This document shows positions 1 through 10,139 of a stretch of DNA of 64,000 nucleotides, piece after piece. Origin of the DNA: Gordonia gummivorans (GTDB taxonomy: Bacteria > Actinomycetota > Actinomycetes > Mycobacteriales > Mycobacteriaceae); NCBI RefSeq assembly GCF_022513585.1, contig NZ_JAKWBF010000013.1, positions 62,001-126,000 of the forward strand, read 5' to 3'. A program made the translations under genes and the position numbers. Below the pieces are notes generated by a model, which saw only the letters and a list, made by a program, of their open reading frames with translations, was not told where the DNA came from and searched no databases. Within the stretch, counting starts at the first letter, position 1. Every line of letters begins with the position of its first letter.

Positions 1-1328
1 TCATCGTGTACGCCGTCTGCGGCATCTTCGTCTTCTTCATCCTGCGGGCCCTCGGTGAGCTGGTACTGCACCGCCCGTCGTCGGGCTCGTTCGTGTCGTA
101 TGCACGCGAATTCTTCGGTGAGAAAACAGCATTTGTCACCGGATGGCTCTACTTCTTCAACTGGGCGGCGACCGCGGTGGTCGACGTCACCGCGGTTGCG
201 CTCTACGTGCACTACTGGAGCATGTTCGAGGCGATACCGCAGTGGCTCATCGCGCTCATCGCACTCTGCATCGTCCTCACCATGAACGTCATCTCGGTGA
301 AACTGTTCGGCGAGATGGAGTTCTGGGCATCGATCATCAAGGTCACCGCGCTCATCGCCTTCCTCGTGGTCGGCATGGTGTTCCTGGCCGGACGCTTCGA
401 CATCGACGGACAGCAGGCCGGGATCAGCGTCATCACCGACAACGGCGGTCTCTTCCCCGAGGGCATCTTCCCGCTGTGCATCGTCACGTCCGGGGTCATC
501 TTCGCCTACGCGGCAGTCGAATTGGTCGGTATCGCGGCCGGCGAGACCGAGGATCCGCCCAAGGTGATGCCACGGGCCATCAACTCCGTCATCGTGCGCA
601 TCGCCGTGTTCTACGTCGGCTCGGTTCTGCTGCTCGCGTTGCTGCTGCCCTATACCGCCTATCGCGCCGGCTAGAGTCCATTCGTCACGTTCTTCTCCAA
701 GATCGGCATGCCTGCCGCGGGCGGGATCATGAATCTTGTTGTGCTGACGGCCGCTCTGTCGAGCCTCAATGCCGGCCTGTACTCCACCGGCCGCATCCTG
801 CGTTCGATGGCGATGAACGGTTCGGGACCGGCGTTCACCGGCAAGATGAATCGCAATGGAGTGCCGTTCGGCGGCATCGCACTCACCGGAGCCCTGACGC
901 TCCTCGGCATCGTGCTCAACCTGTTCGTTCCCGAGGACGCATTCAACATCGCGCTCGATCTGTCTGCGCTGGGGATCATCTCGACCTGGGCGATGATCGT
1001 CGCCTGCCAGATTCAGCTGTATCGCTGGGAGCGCAAGGGAATTCTCGAACGCCCCGCATTCCGGCTGCCGGGTGCTCCCTACACGAGCTACGTGACGCTG
1101 CTTTTCCTTGCCGCGGTGACCGTGCTGATGTGCTACGAGAACATCTGGAACCTGATCGCCATCCTCGTCATCATCCCGATGCTGATCGTCGGCTGGTATG
1201 CGGTGCGCGGCAAGGTGATGACGATGGCAGCGGCACGCGAAGGCTACACCGGCGACTACCCCGTCGTGCCGCAACCGCCGGTCCCCGAGGCGCCGCACGG
1301 GCGTCATCAGGAGTCGGAGGAGGACTGA
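1..1328 (+). pseudogene. Amino-acid permease (AnsP/CycA-like), 5' truncated by window, interrupted by in-frame TAG
   Basis: APC-superfamily amino-acid:proton symporter of the cytoplasmic membrane. The reading frame is open from the left edge, so the N-terminus lies outside the window. Family-typical pieces are visible: the early helix with RALGEL and the later TAALSSLNAGLYSTGRIL segment, with about ten hydrophobic helices overall. At 672-674 a TAG interrupts the motif AG*SPFVTFFSKIG; relatives carry an acidic residue there (AGESPFVTFF), so a GAG-to-TAG change fits. The same frame then runs uninterrupted to 1328. Coding character is equally good on both sides of the stop, so the lesion is recent or a sequencing error. 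A residual start at ATG 708 is unlikely to give a working transporter. Family confident; exact amino-acid substrate unknown. Confidence 0.85.
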
Positions 1329-1338
1329 GCCGGAGTCC

Positions 1339-2472
1339 TCAGGGAGCGGACACCTCTTCGATGCTGTAGGTGCGTAGCGCGTTGTCGCGGAACACTTTAC
1401 GAAGCGCGTCCGGACCCCATCGGGACAGGCAGTCGATGAGCGCACCCACCTGCATGTCCATCCGGGAGTTCGGTTTGTCGATCGGGTAGTTGCTGCCGTA
1501 CATGACACGTTCGGTGCCGAAGTGGGTGATGATGTGTTCGACGAACGGTCCGATCATCTCGGCGAGGGTGGCCTGGTCACCGATGTTGCCCCACCGTTCG
1601 TGGCCGAACCCGAGGACCGGCATCGCCAGGCCGGACAGCTTGACCGACACATTGCGATGGCCGGCGAGCGTCGTCATCCGTTCCCGCCACAGGCGCATGA
1701 TGTCGGCGCGGGCTGCGGCGGTGGCTCCGGTTCGCAGGCCGATGGGACCGAAAACCCCTGCGGGAATGCCGAAGTGGTCGAGGACGATCGGCGTGTCAGG
1801 ATACTCACGGGCCAGGGTGACGACGTCGTAGAGCTGGTGGGAATACACCGAGGCGTCGAAAATCAGCTTCCTGGCGGCGATCTCGCCGAACCCTTCCAGG
1901 AAGGCGGCCGACGCCAGCATGCCTTCGGTGTCGCCGCCGTCCCGAACGCGAGGATCGGGGTGCCGTGAGGAGATGATACGAACACCTCGGAACAGATCGG
2001 TGACCGCCGCGTGCTCGTCGAGGATGCGGCCGAACTCGGGAGCACGCGGATCGGCATGTGCGATCAGGGCGCCGAGTCGCGGGGCGCCCCGCTCACCGAA
2101 GGGCAATCCCACCACGTAGCGGGTCTCCTCCACCGACGTCGTATCTTCTGCCAGCTGGTCTTCGATGGACTCGGCGCGCCAGTGCGATTCCATGTGCACG
2201 ACGGTGTCGATCGGCACCCCGGCGACGGCCGGCACGCCCGCGATGTCGGCGGCGTACTGCCGCGGCTCGTAGGTGCGCGCGACGGTTCGGGGAGTCAGCA
2301 CGTATTCGCGATCGGCGCGCGAGACGATGACGGGGAAGATCCGGTCCCCGATGCCGGGCACGAAGCGATAGAGGCGGGACGCACGGTTGGCAGCCCACGG
2401 TGTGCGCCGCGGATTCCACTGCTGCAGGTGTGCATCGACGATCCCGGGAATCACACCGTCGAGAGACGTCAC
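1339..2472 (-). CDS. Amidohydrolase family protein (COG3618-like TIM-barrel hydrolase)
   Basis: Predicted metal-dependent hydrolase of the amidohydrolase-2 group (lactonase/decarboxylase-like). Seen: the N-terminal metal-binding type motif IVDAHLQQWNP, an interior VLDHFG strand end, and a C-terminal YGSNYPID motif typical of this family. The frame extends upstream to 2562, but the GTG at 2472 (VTSLDGVIPGIVDAH) starts right at the domain and has a purine-rich GCAGGG before it, giving about 377 residues, a normal family length. Divergent from the flavohemoglobin gene. Its stop codon is followed by CCTCAGGGAGCGG, the core of a dispersed repeat found elsewhere in the window. Substrate unknown. 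Confidence 0.85.
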   Translation of the reverse strand: MTSLDGVIPGIVDAHLQQWNPRRTPWAANRASRLYRFVPGIGDRIFPVIVSRADREYVLTPRTVARTYEPRQYAADIAGVPAVAGVPIDTVVHMESHWRAESIEDQLAEDTTSVEETRYVVGLPFGERGAPRLGALIAHADPRAPEFGRILDEHAAVTDLFRGVRIISSRHPDPRVRDGGDTEGMLASAAFLEGFGEIAARKLIFDASVYSHQLYDVVTLAREYPDTPIVLDHFGIPAGVFGPIGLRTGATAAARADIMRLWRERMTTLAGHRNVSVKLSGLAMPVLGFGHERWGNIGDQATLAEMIGPFVEHIITHFGTERVMYGSNYPIDKPNSRMDMQVGALIDCLSRWGPDALRKVFRDNALRTYSIEEVSAP

Positions 2473-2597
2473 AACACGTACCCTGCCACAGGCTTCGGCG
2501 AGGCGGCATACGATGGAGGATCGTGAATCGGTCTCGATCCAGCCGCGACCGGTCCCGACCACATCGACACGAGCGACCGGGGAGGTGAAAGGACGCG

Positions 2598-3749
2598 ATG
2601 GCGACGCACTCTCGGCATGCGCTGCACCATCTGCGGACCGCGGTGAACCGAGATCCCGACCGCTTCGCCAAGAACGTGTACACGCGCATGTTCGCCATCG
2701 ACCCGGACCTCCGGGACCTCTTCCCCGCGATGATGGCCGGCCAGCGCGACGCCTTCTACCGCGTCGTCGACCACGTCCTGGAGGTCATCCCCGCCGAATC
2801 CGGCCAGCCCGAGCTGGTCGAGTTCTTGGCCCAGCTGGGCCGCGACCATCGGAAGTTCGGCGTCGAACCCGAGCATTACCGCGTCATGTACCTCGCGCTC
2901 ATGGGTGAGTTCGCCGAGTTGATGGACGGGTATTGGGACACCGACACCGCCGACGTCGTCGCGCAGGCGACGATGCTGCTGACCGGCGTCATGCGTGGCG
3001 CCGCCGAAACCGCGACACAGCCGGCGACCTGGACTGCCACCGTCGCCGAGAAGTACCGGATATCCCGCGACCTCGCCGTCGTCCGCCTGGTGGCCGACGC
3101 CCCGCTGCATTTTCACGCCGGCCAGTACGTCGAGGTGCAGATCCCGCAGTGGCCCAAGGCGTGGCGGAATCTGTCGTCGGCGATCCCGCCGAACCCCGAC
3201 GGCGAACTCGAGTTCCATGTCCGGGCCATCAAGGGCGGCACGGTGAGCCCGACCATCGTCGCCGACACCCGCGTCGGGGATGTCTGGCATCTGGCGCAAG
3301 GGCACGGCACGCTGCACGTCGACCCCGACCGCGACGTGCTCATGGTCGCCGGTGGCACCGGGCTGGCACCACTTCGCGCGCTGATCATCGAGATGTCCAA
3401 ACGCGCGGATTCGCCCCGCACACACATTTTCTACGGCATGCGCTACCCCGGTGAGCTATACGACCTCGCCGTGCTGCGACGCATCGCCACCACCAATCCG
3501 TGGCTGCAGGTGACCGCGGTGACCGAGGAGACGACCGACCCTTGGTGGCTGAGCTCGCTCCCGTCACCCGAAGATCTGGGGATGCCGCACCTGATCGGGC
3601 GACTCGGTGACGTCGTCGTCGGACAAGGATCGTGGGACGACCATCAGGTTCTGGTCGCGGGGTCGCCGCAGATGGTGGAGGCGACGCGGCGCAAGCTGAT
3701 CATCGCCGGGGTGCCCGCGAGCCGCATCCAATACGACCCGGTGATCTGA
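2598..3749 (+). CDS. Flavohemoglobin-type globin/FAD/NAD(P)H oxidoreductase
   Basis: Cytoplasmic globin fused to a ferredoxin-reductase module, 383 residues. Globin domain residues 1-135: B10 Tyr28 in VYTRMF, CD1 Phe42 in DLFPA, and proximal His84 in GRDHRKFGV followed by PEHYRVM, all in the positions used by NO-dioxygenases. FAD-binding region about 145-245; the usual RxYS FAD motif is replaced by RNLSSA. NAD-binding region has AGGTGLAPLRA. In enteric Hmp this architecture turns NO plus O2 into nitrate; mycobacterial type II proteins with altered FAD motifs have been linked to lactate oxidation, so the physiological reaction is left open. ATG 2598 has a GGTGAAAGGA ribosome site. Divergently oriented to the amidohydrolase. 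Confidence 0.9.
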   Translation: MATHSRHALHHLRTAVNRDPDRFAKNVYTRMFAIDPDLRDLFPAMMAGQRDAFYRVVDHVLEVIPAESGQPELVEFLAQLGRDHRKFGVEPEHYRVMYLALMGEFAELMDGYWDTDTADVVAQATMLLTGVMRGAAETATQPATWTATVAEKYRISRDLAVVRLVADAPLHFHAGQYVEVQIPQWPKAWRNLSSAIPPNPDGELEFHVRAIKGGTVSPTIVADTRVGDVWHLAQGHGTLHVDPDRDVLMVAGGTGLAPLRALIIEMSKRADSPRTHIFYGMRYPGELYDLAVLRRIATTNPWLQVTAVTEETTDPWWLSSLPSPEDLGMPHLIGRLGDVVVGQGSWDDHQVLVAGSPQMVEATRRKLIIAGVPASRIQYDPVI

Positions 3750-3757
3750 CGAACCGC

Positions 3758-4828
3758 TCAGTTCTCGGCGTTGGGATCGAAGTACGGGTTCGCCGGCTCG
3801 GTGACCGTGGTGGTCTCGGTCGTCGTCTCCGCGGGTGGTGTCTCGGTGATCGTCCTCGTCCGGGTGACGGGCCGCGGTGTGGTGGTCTGGGTGACGGTCC
3901 GGGTTTCCGTCTCGACGACGGTGTCGGCGGCCTCGGTCTTGGTCACCGTCCTGCCCGGTCCGGGGGTGGTGACGGTGGAGGTGATGGTGCTCGGACTGGT
4001 CTCGCGGAGTTCTCCGTCGGCGGCGAGCACCGCGGTGATGGCAAGGGCACCCAGGACGATCGCAGCGCCGATTGCTGCGCCGATGAACCACCAGCGTCGG
4101 CCCGATGATGCGGGCGCCGATCTGGTCAGCATCGTCGGTGCCTCGGCGACGCGGGCCAACTCGGCGGAGCTGATGGCCGACGCGAGGGAAGGCTGGTCGG
4201 CGATCGTCACGGGACGCTGGACGGCGTACTCGAAGGCGGGCGCGACGCCCGGGGTCTCGGCACCAGGTCCGGTGCAGATCACCGAGGTGAGCTTGTCGCC
4301 GCCGGGCATCTCGGTGATGGCGTCGGCCAACGCGGAGGCACCCTCATGCTCGGTGACCGGTCCGCACTCACCTCGATCGAATTGCCCGACCCCGACGAGA
4401 CGTCCGGTCGCGACGTCGACGGTGACCGTGGTGGCCCCGACCGAGGGGGCGGCGTTGGTTCCGAGGTCGACCACCGCGACCACGCCGGGACGCGTCGCCT
4501 GCGCTCGGGCGACCTCCGCCAGGGCGGTCGGGAAATCGGTCACCCCGATCTTCGAGTGCCAGTCGGGAGTGCCAGCGGTCGGAGCGAATGCGCTGTTGAG
4601 ATGCTCGCGCAGGGAGTCGTCGGCGACCGCGAGACCGATGTGCTGGAAGTCCATCGGGACCGAGGTCACGAGTTCTTCGATCGCGGACTCCACCTGCGAC
4701 GACGTCGCCGAATCCGGCAGGTCGACGAGGTTGCTGGCGACGACACGGCCGTCCCCGTCGCGGACGACAGAGGCGATCTGGTCGTCGACGACGGAGATAC
4801 CGAGCACGGTATCGGTCATCTCGGCCAC
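3758..4828 (-). CDS. Conserved actinobacterial protein with C-terminal TM helix and Thr-rich tail
   Basis: About 356 residues. The N-terminal region (1-240) resembles the acetate/Hsp70-like fold seen in mycobacterial hypothetical proteins: it opens with TDTVLGISVVDDQIASVV and contains VVAVVDLGTNAAP, reminiscent of a nucleotide-binding phosphate loop. One transmembrane helix follows (RRWWFIGAAIGAAIVLGA, about 247-268), then an extracellular tail of about 80 residues rich in Thr, Val and Pro with TETRTVTQTTT-type repeats. Starts are ATG 4828 or ATG 4819 (MTDTVLG). Monocistronic between the flavohemoglobin and hspR. No function assigned; a cell-envelope or signalling role is a guess. Confidence 0.7.
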   Translation of the reverse strand: MAEMTDTVLGISVVDDQIASVVRDGDGRVVASNLVDLPDSATSSQVESAIEELVTSVPMDFQHIGLAVADDSLREHLNSAFAPTAGTPDWHSKIGVTDFPTALAEVARAQATRPGVVAVVDLGTNAAPSVGATTVTVDVATGRLVGVGQFDRGECGPVTEHEGASALADAITEMPGGDKLTSVICTGPGAETPGVAPAFEYAVQRPVTIADQPSLASAISSAELARVAEAPTMLTRSAPASSGRRWWFIGAAIGAAIVLGALAITAVLAADGELRETSPSTITSTVTTPGPGRTVTKTEAADTVVETETRTVTQTTTPRPVTRTRTITETPPAETTTETTTVTEPANPYFDPNAEN

Positions 4829-4910
4829 CGGGCACTACCTCTCACGTCGATCCTTGACCAGACAGGATAACGGCAGGTCCCGGGTCCTCGGCTGCCGGGG
4901 CCGATCGGGG

Positions 4911-5318
4911 TTAACTCTTGGGACGCCTGTTACGCGGCTGCCACACCACCAGCGCGCTGGTGCGCGGCACCGGGACGAGTTCGCCGCCGCGTCGGCCGCG
5001 GGCCTGCTGCAGTTCGTCGCCGAGTTCACGCACCCGATGGCTCAGCGTATCGACCTGATTCTCCAGATCGATGATCCGTTTGATGCCGGCGAGGTTGACA
5101 CCCTCCTCCTGGGAGAGTCGCTGGATCTCGCGCAGCAGTTCGACGTCGCGGGTGGAGTAGCGCCGGCCGCCGCCGCTCGTGCGTTGGGGGGTGACCAGGC
5201 CGAGCCGGTCGTATGTGCGCAGGGTCTGCGCATGCATACCGGCCAGCTCGGCGGCCACGGAGATGAGGAACGTCGCCGACTCGTCGAAGTCACCCGACGC
5301 CATCATCATCGCCCCCAC
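4911..5318 (-). CDS. hspR: HspR, MerR-family heat-shock repressor
   Basis: Autoregulatory repressor of the dnaK operon. MerR-type winged helix: [20 protein letters not shown], then [28 protein letters not shown] and the signature [13 protein letters not shown], followed by a leucine heptad coiled coil ([19 protein letters not shown]). Last gene of dnaK-grpE-dnaJ-hspR. Several starts are possible in [13 protein letters not shown] 5318 overlaps the end of dnaJ (5306), and ATG 5303 is the alternative. In Streptomyces and mycobacteria HspR binds HAIR inverted repeats with DnaK as co-repressor; matching sites lie upstream of dnaK and lon here. Confidence 0.93.
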   Translation of the reverse strand: MGAMMMASGDFDESATFLISVAAELAGMHAQTLRTYDRLGLVTPQRTSGGGRRYSTRDVELLREIQRLSQEEGVNLAGIKRIIDLENQVDTLSHRVRELGDELQQARGRRGGELVPVPRTSALVVWQPRNRRPKS

Positions 5319-6511
5319 CCGGCGCGAGGATCGAATCCGCTCGCGCGTTCGGCCTCGGCGTAGCGGCGCATGGCCTCAGTGGCGTCGTCGTCGAGCTTGG
5401 GTGGCACGGCGACCTTGACGGTCACCAGCAGATCGCCTGCCCCGCCCGAACGCTTCGGCACTCCTCGCCCGCGCACTCGCAGCGTGCGGCCGTCGGTGGT
5501 GTTGGCCGGGATCTTGACCCCGACCGACCCCTCTAGGGTCGGCACCGACACCGTCGCGCCCAGCACGAGTTCGGAGATACTCACCGGCAATTGCACCTTG
5601 AGGTCGTTACCACTGCGCGTGAAGACCTTGTCGGCGGTCACGTGGACGACCACATACAGGTCGCCCGACGGCGCGCCGCGTCGTCCGGCCTCACCCTGTC
5701 CGGCAAGCCGGATGCGTTGCCCGTCTTCGACTCCCGCGGGGATGCGCACGTTGATCGTGCGGGCGCGGACCTTGACGCCGCTGCCGTCGCAGTCGGTGCA
5801 CGGATCGTCGATGCGGCTTCCGGTGCCCTGACAATCCTGGCAGGGTTCGCTGAATCCAAACGCGCCCTGGTTGCGGCTGATGAACCCGGAACCGTTGCAG
5901 CTCGGACACACTCGCGGGCTGGTGCCCGGCTTCGCGCCACTGCCGTGACACGTGGTGCACGGCGACGGGCTGGTCACCCGAAGTTGGACGGTGGTACCGA
6001 GTGCTGCGTCCTTGAACGACAGCGACGTCTCGGTTTCGAGGTCGTTGCCGCGTCGCGGCCGGCTTGCGGTCGAGGTTCGCTGACCGCCGCCGCCACGGTT
6101 GAACAGGCCCTCGAAAAGGTCACTGAATCCGCCGGAGCCACCACCGGCCTCGGCACCGCTGCCGAACAGGTCGCCGATGTTGAAGTCGGCCCCGCCGCCC
6201 GACGTGCTGTAGCTCGTGCCGCCGCCGAAGCCGCCGGGAAAACCGTTGCCGCCGCCGCGGAATCGACCGCCCGCGAACATGGCGCGGGTCTCGTCGTACT
6301 CCTTACGCTTCGCGGGATCGGAGAGCACACTGTGGGCTTCGGATACGCGCTTGAAGCGTTCCTCGGCCGCGCTGTCCCCCGGGTTGGCGTCCGGATGCAG
6401 CTCGCGGGCGAGCTTCCGATAAGCCTTCTTGATCTCGTCGGCCGAAGCGTCAGAAGCAACGCCGAGGTCCTGGTAGAAGTCGTGTTCCAACCATTCGCGT
6501 TGTGGAGCCAC
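5306..6511 (-). CDS. dnaJ: DnaJ co-chaperone (type I, DnaJ1)
   Basis: Hsp40 that stimulates DnaK ATPase and delivers unfolded clients. 401 residues: J domain with HPD at 39-41 ([11 protein letters not shown]), a long Gly/Phe-rich linker (about 80-150), a cysteine-rich zinc domain with four CxxCxGxG units ([32 protein letters not shown]), then the C-terminal substrate-binding beta domains. The start is preceded by AAAGGAGGTG. Third gene of the operon, but separated from grpE by about 190 bp holding a large inverted repeat, whereas dnaK/grpE and dnaJ/hspR overlap. Confidence 0.97.
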   Translation of the reverse strand: MAPQREWLEHDFYQDLGVASDASADEIKKAYRKLARELHPDANPGDSAAEERFKRVSEAHSVLSDPAKRKEYDETRAMFAGGRFRGGGNGFPGGFGGGTSYSTSGGGADFNIGDLFGSGAEAGGGSGGFSDLFEGLFNRGGGGQRTSTASRPRRGNDLETETSLSFKDAALGTTVQLRVTSPSPCTTCHGSGAKPGTSPRVCPSCNGSGFISRNQGAFGFSEPCQDCQGTGSRIDDPCTDCDGSGVKVRARTINVRIPAGVEDGQRIRLAGQGEAGRRGAPSGDLYVVVHVTADKVFTRSGNDLKVQLPVSISELVLGATVSVPTLEGSVGVKIPANTTDGRTLRVRGRGVPKRSGGAGDLLVTVKVAVPPKLDDDATEAMRRYAEAERASGFDPRAGWGR

Positions 6512-6593
6512 CAGACGTCACCTCCTTTGATGTTCTGTTGTCTGGTCTATCAATGAAATTGTGCAGCAATCCGCTTTCTGAGCCGTAAGCCCC

Positions 6594-6694
6594 CGCTCCC
6601 TGAGGTGCGAGCCTGCGAGCCTCGAAGGGGCTGGCGACATTGTCTCACCAAGCCCTTCGAGGCTCGTCGCTAGCGCTCCTCGCACCTCAGGGAA
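6594..6694. repeat. REP-like dispersed repeat A, inverted pair inside the dnaK operon
   Basis: Left arm 6594-6630 (CTCCCTGAGGTGCGAG...CTCGAAGG) and right arm 6653-6694 (CCTTCGAGGCTCG...CTCGCACCTCAGGGA) are imperfect inverted copies able to form a long hairpin between grpE and dnaJ. Single or paired copies of the same sequence recur at 12316-12361, 24411-24542, 26961-26995 and, degenerately, 44838-44888. It may terminate or attenuate transcription into dnaJ-hspR. Confidence 0.85.
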
Positions 6695-6703
6695 CGTTGA
6701 CCC

Positions 6704-7305
6704 TCAGGGTGCGGCGGTTTCTGCCGGATCGGTGACCGTGACCATTGCGGTACGGATCACCTTGTCGCCCAGTCGGTAACCGCAGCGGTACACGGCCCCG
6801 AGTACGGGGTGTGCGCCGTCGCCGTCGTGCTGGACGGCCTCGTGCAGTTCCGGGTTGAACTCGTCGCCGGGTTCACCGAAGCGGGCGAGACCCTCCGCGC
6901 TGAGTGCGCCGACGAGTTTGTCGGCGACCGCACGCAACGGACCGCTCTCGAGGTCGCCGTGCTCGCGCGCACGGTCGAGGTCGTCGAGGACGGGGAGCAG
7001 CTTGTCGATCAGGATCTGCTTGCCGTAGGCAACCGATCCCTGCTTCTCCTCCGCCGCACGCCGCTTGAAGTTGGCGAACTGCGCGCGTTCCCGTTGCAGG
7101 TCCGCGGTCAGTTCTGCCACCCGCGCGTCGGCCGCGTCGGGTTCGGCCGCCGGGTGGGTACCCGGGCGCACCTCCCCCGTGTCCGGGTCGATGACCCGCT
7201 TGTCGGTGACGGTGATGGGCATGTCGCCCTCGCGCTCGGGTTCGACCCCGCCGAGTTCGGCTTCGGTCGGGTCGAACCCGGTGTCGGGCGAGGACTCGCT
7301 CTGGG

Positions 7306-7309
<4 letters not shown>
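6704..7309 (-). CDS. grpE: GrpE nucleotide-exchange factor
   Basis: Releases ADP from DnaK. 201 residues: acidic disordered N-terminus (1-75), coiled coil (about 60-110, with [17 protein letters not shown]), then the core [20 protein letters not shown] and the C-terminal beta domain with [16 protein letters not shown]. The start ATG overlaps the dnaK stop by four bases (ATGA), indicating translational coupling. Followed by repeat A rather than directly by dnaJ. Confidence 0.95.
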
Positions 7310-9144
<1,835 letters not shown>

Positions 9145-9202
9145 CTTGTTGCTTCCTCCTAGTTCGTGGGTGTGCACCCAAGTACGTTGTTCGAAACCCG
9201 AA

Positions 9203-9223
9203 CTTCAGTGCATCCGACTCATG
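9203..9223. promoter_or_regulatory. HAIR-like HspR operator 1 (dnaK)
   Basis: CTTCAGT-N7-ACTCATG; each arm differs by one base from the HspR consensus CTTGAGT-N7-ACTCAAG. About 60 bp upstream of the dnaK start. Confidence 0.75.
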
Positions 9224-9256
9224 TCCTACTGGAGGACACAGCCGGAGTCAACCTGG

Positions 9257-9277
9257 GTTGAGCCTACACGACTCAGG
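9257..9277. promoter_or_regulatory. HAIR-like HspR operator 2 (dnaK)
   Basis: GTTGAGC-N7-ACTCAGG, with 5/7 and 6/7 matches to the HAIR arms and the exact seven-base spacing. Confidence 0.7.
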
Positions 9278-9333
9278 TTTCTCGATTTGTTCAACCGGGA
9301 CATGGCCGGGATCATTCCCGGATTCCCGAAAAA

Positions 9334-9354
9334 GTTGAGCGCGATACGCTCAAT
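9334..9354. promoter_or_regulatory. HAIR-like HspR operator 3 (dnaK)
   Basis: GTTGAGC-N7-GCTCAAT; the inner TTGAGC/GCTCAA arms are a perfect inverted repeat with seven-base spacing. About 190 bp upstream of dnaK. Confidence 0.6.
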
Positions 9355-9393
9355 GTGAGTAATCGCTGGTCAGGGTCGGTTCTGCTCGGCGTT

Positions 9394-9472
9394 GCAATCA
9401 CCGACGATGTCGGCGGATGGGTCGCCGACTCGAAGAGTTAGGGTGACCGCCTCCGCTGAGCTGCGGAAATCT
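9394..9472 (-). repeat. Dispersed intergenic repeat B, copy 1 (partial)
   Basis: Contains CCGACGATGTCGGCGGATGG then GTCGCCGACTCGAAGAGTTA, which aligns with copies at 9705-9792 (same orientation), 44145-44190 and 44566-44650 (opposite orientation). The centre GCCGACnnnGTCGGC is palindromic. Part of the 780-bp gene-free stretch 9360-10139; the weak open frames there overlap these repeats and are not credible genes. Confidence 0.6.
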
Positions 9473-9704
9473 GTACCTGGGAGGCTTGCCAAGCACATAG
9501 TGCCCTTGGCCGGGCTGAGGGGTACAGACATCCGACGGGTCGCGGTGCGTTCGGGTCGTTGGGCCGGCTCGACTCCGGGAGTTGGCGTCTGAAGCGGTCG
9601 CCGTGAGGTGTCGCCGAGGGCAATACGCCTCGGCGGGCACTGAGGAGGCCCGTTTCGGACGCCTCCCGGTGGGTGTCATTGCCCTCGCGCTCGGCGACCA
9701 CGCT

Positions 9705-9792
9705 CTTCCCGCCGCCACGATCGCCGACGACGTCGGCGGGGGGTCGCTGATCCGACAGAGTCCGGTGACCGACGCTGCGAACTGGGCAAATG
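9705..9792 (-). repeat. Dispersed intergenic repeat B, copy 2
   Basis: Reads, on the minus strand, CAGTTCGCAGCG ... GGATCAGCGACCCCCCGCCG ... GGCGATCGTGGCGGCGGGAA; closely similar over about 85 bp to 44566-44650. No gene is seen between this copy and 9983. Confidence 0.65.
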
Positions 9793-9997
9793 TGAGGCTC
9801 GCGTCTGCGGCGCGACGGCTTGGGCGACCGAGCCCGCCAGGTGCCGGGGCCGAAAAGCGGTGCGGACCACCGGTTCAGCCCACTGTGTGTGCTGTCACTA
9901 CCACTCGCAGAACACGATTCGCGGGCTTAAGGTCAGCCTTGTCGTCGTGATCAGATTCGATGACACGTAAGAATCGCACTATATGTCGGGGGACATC

Positions 9998-10069
9998 ATG
10001 GGATCAGTTGAAACAATCGTCGGCCTGTACCAGGTCTATCAAATCCTGCACTCACTCGGCCTCGTCTGA
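9998..10069 (+). CDS. Possible very short hydrophobic peptide (23 aa)
   Basis: ATG 9998 preceded by GGGGGA five bases upstream opens a frame encoding MGSVETIVGLYQVYQILHSL and three more residues. An in-frame ATG at 9983 would add five residues. The amphipathic, hydrophobic character resembles small membrane peptides, but nothing else supports expression. Not recognised. Confidence 0.25.
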   Translation: MGSVETIVGLYQVYQILHSLGLV

Positions 10070-10078
10070 GGTCCACGC

Positions 10079-10127
10079 GATCAGTATGATTTTGGGGCCG
10101 GATTCCGGACCCAAAATTATACTGATC
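10079..10127. promoter_or_regulatory. 18-bp inverted repeat directly before the DsbA-like gene
   Basis: Arms GATCAGTATGATTTTGGG (10079-10096) and CCCAAAATTATACTGATC (10110-10127) match at 17 of 18 positions with a 13-nt centre. The right arm touches the ribosome site GGGAGGTG of the next gene. AT-rich for this genome, so it could hold an operator plus -10 region, or a 5' UTR hairpin. Confidence 0.7.
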
Positions 10128-10139
10128 GGGAGGTGATCC

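Noticed and set aside
143..1369. Long open frame of 408 codons across the permease gene
   Set aside because: Arg/His-rich shadow of the permease in another frame, caused by high GC at third positions.
2469..3425. 318-codon frame opposite the flavohemoglobin
   Set aside because: Antisense shadow; the plus-strand product has full globin and reductase motifs.
3771..5363. 530-codon plus-strand frame over the Thr-rich protein and hspR
   Set aside because: Antisense of two recognised genes, low-complexity Val/Thr translation, no domain.
9392..9950. Short frames between dnaK and the DsbA-like gene
   Set aside because: They overlap HAIR sites and repeat B copies and have no ribosome site or protein-like composition.
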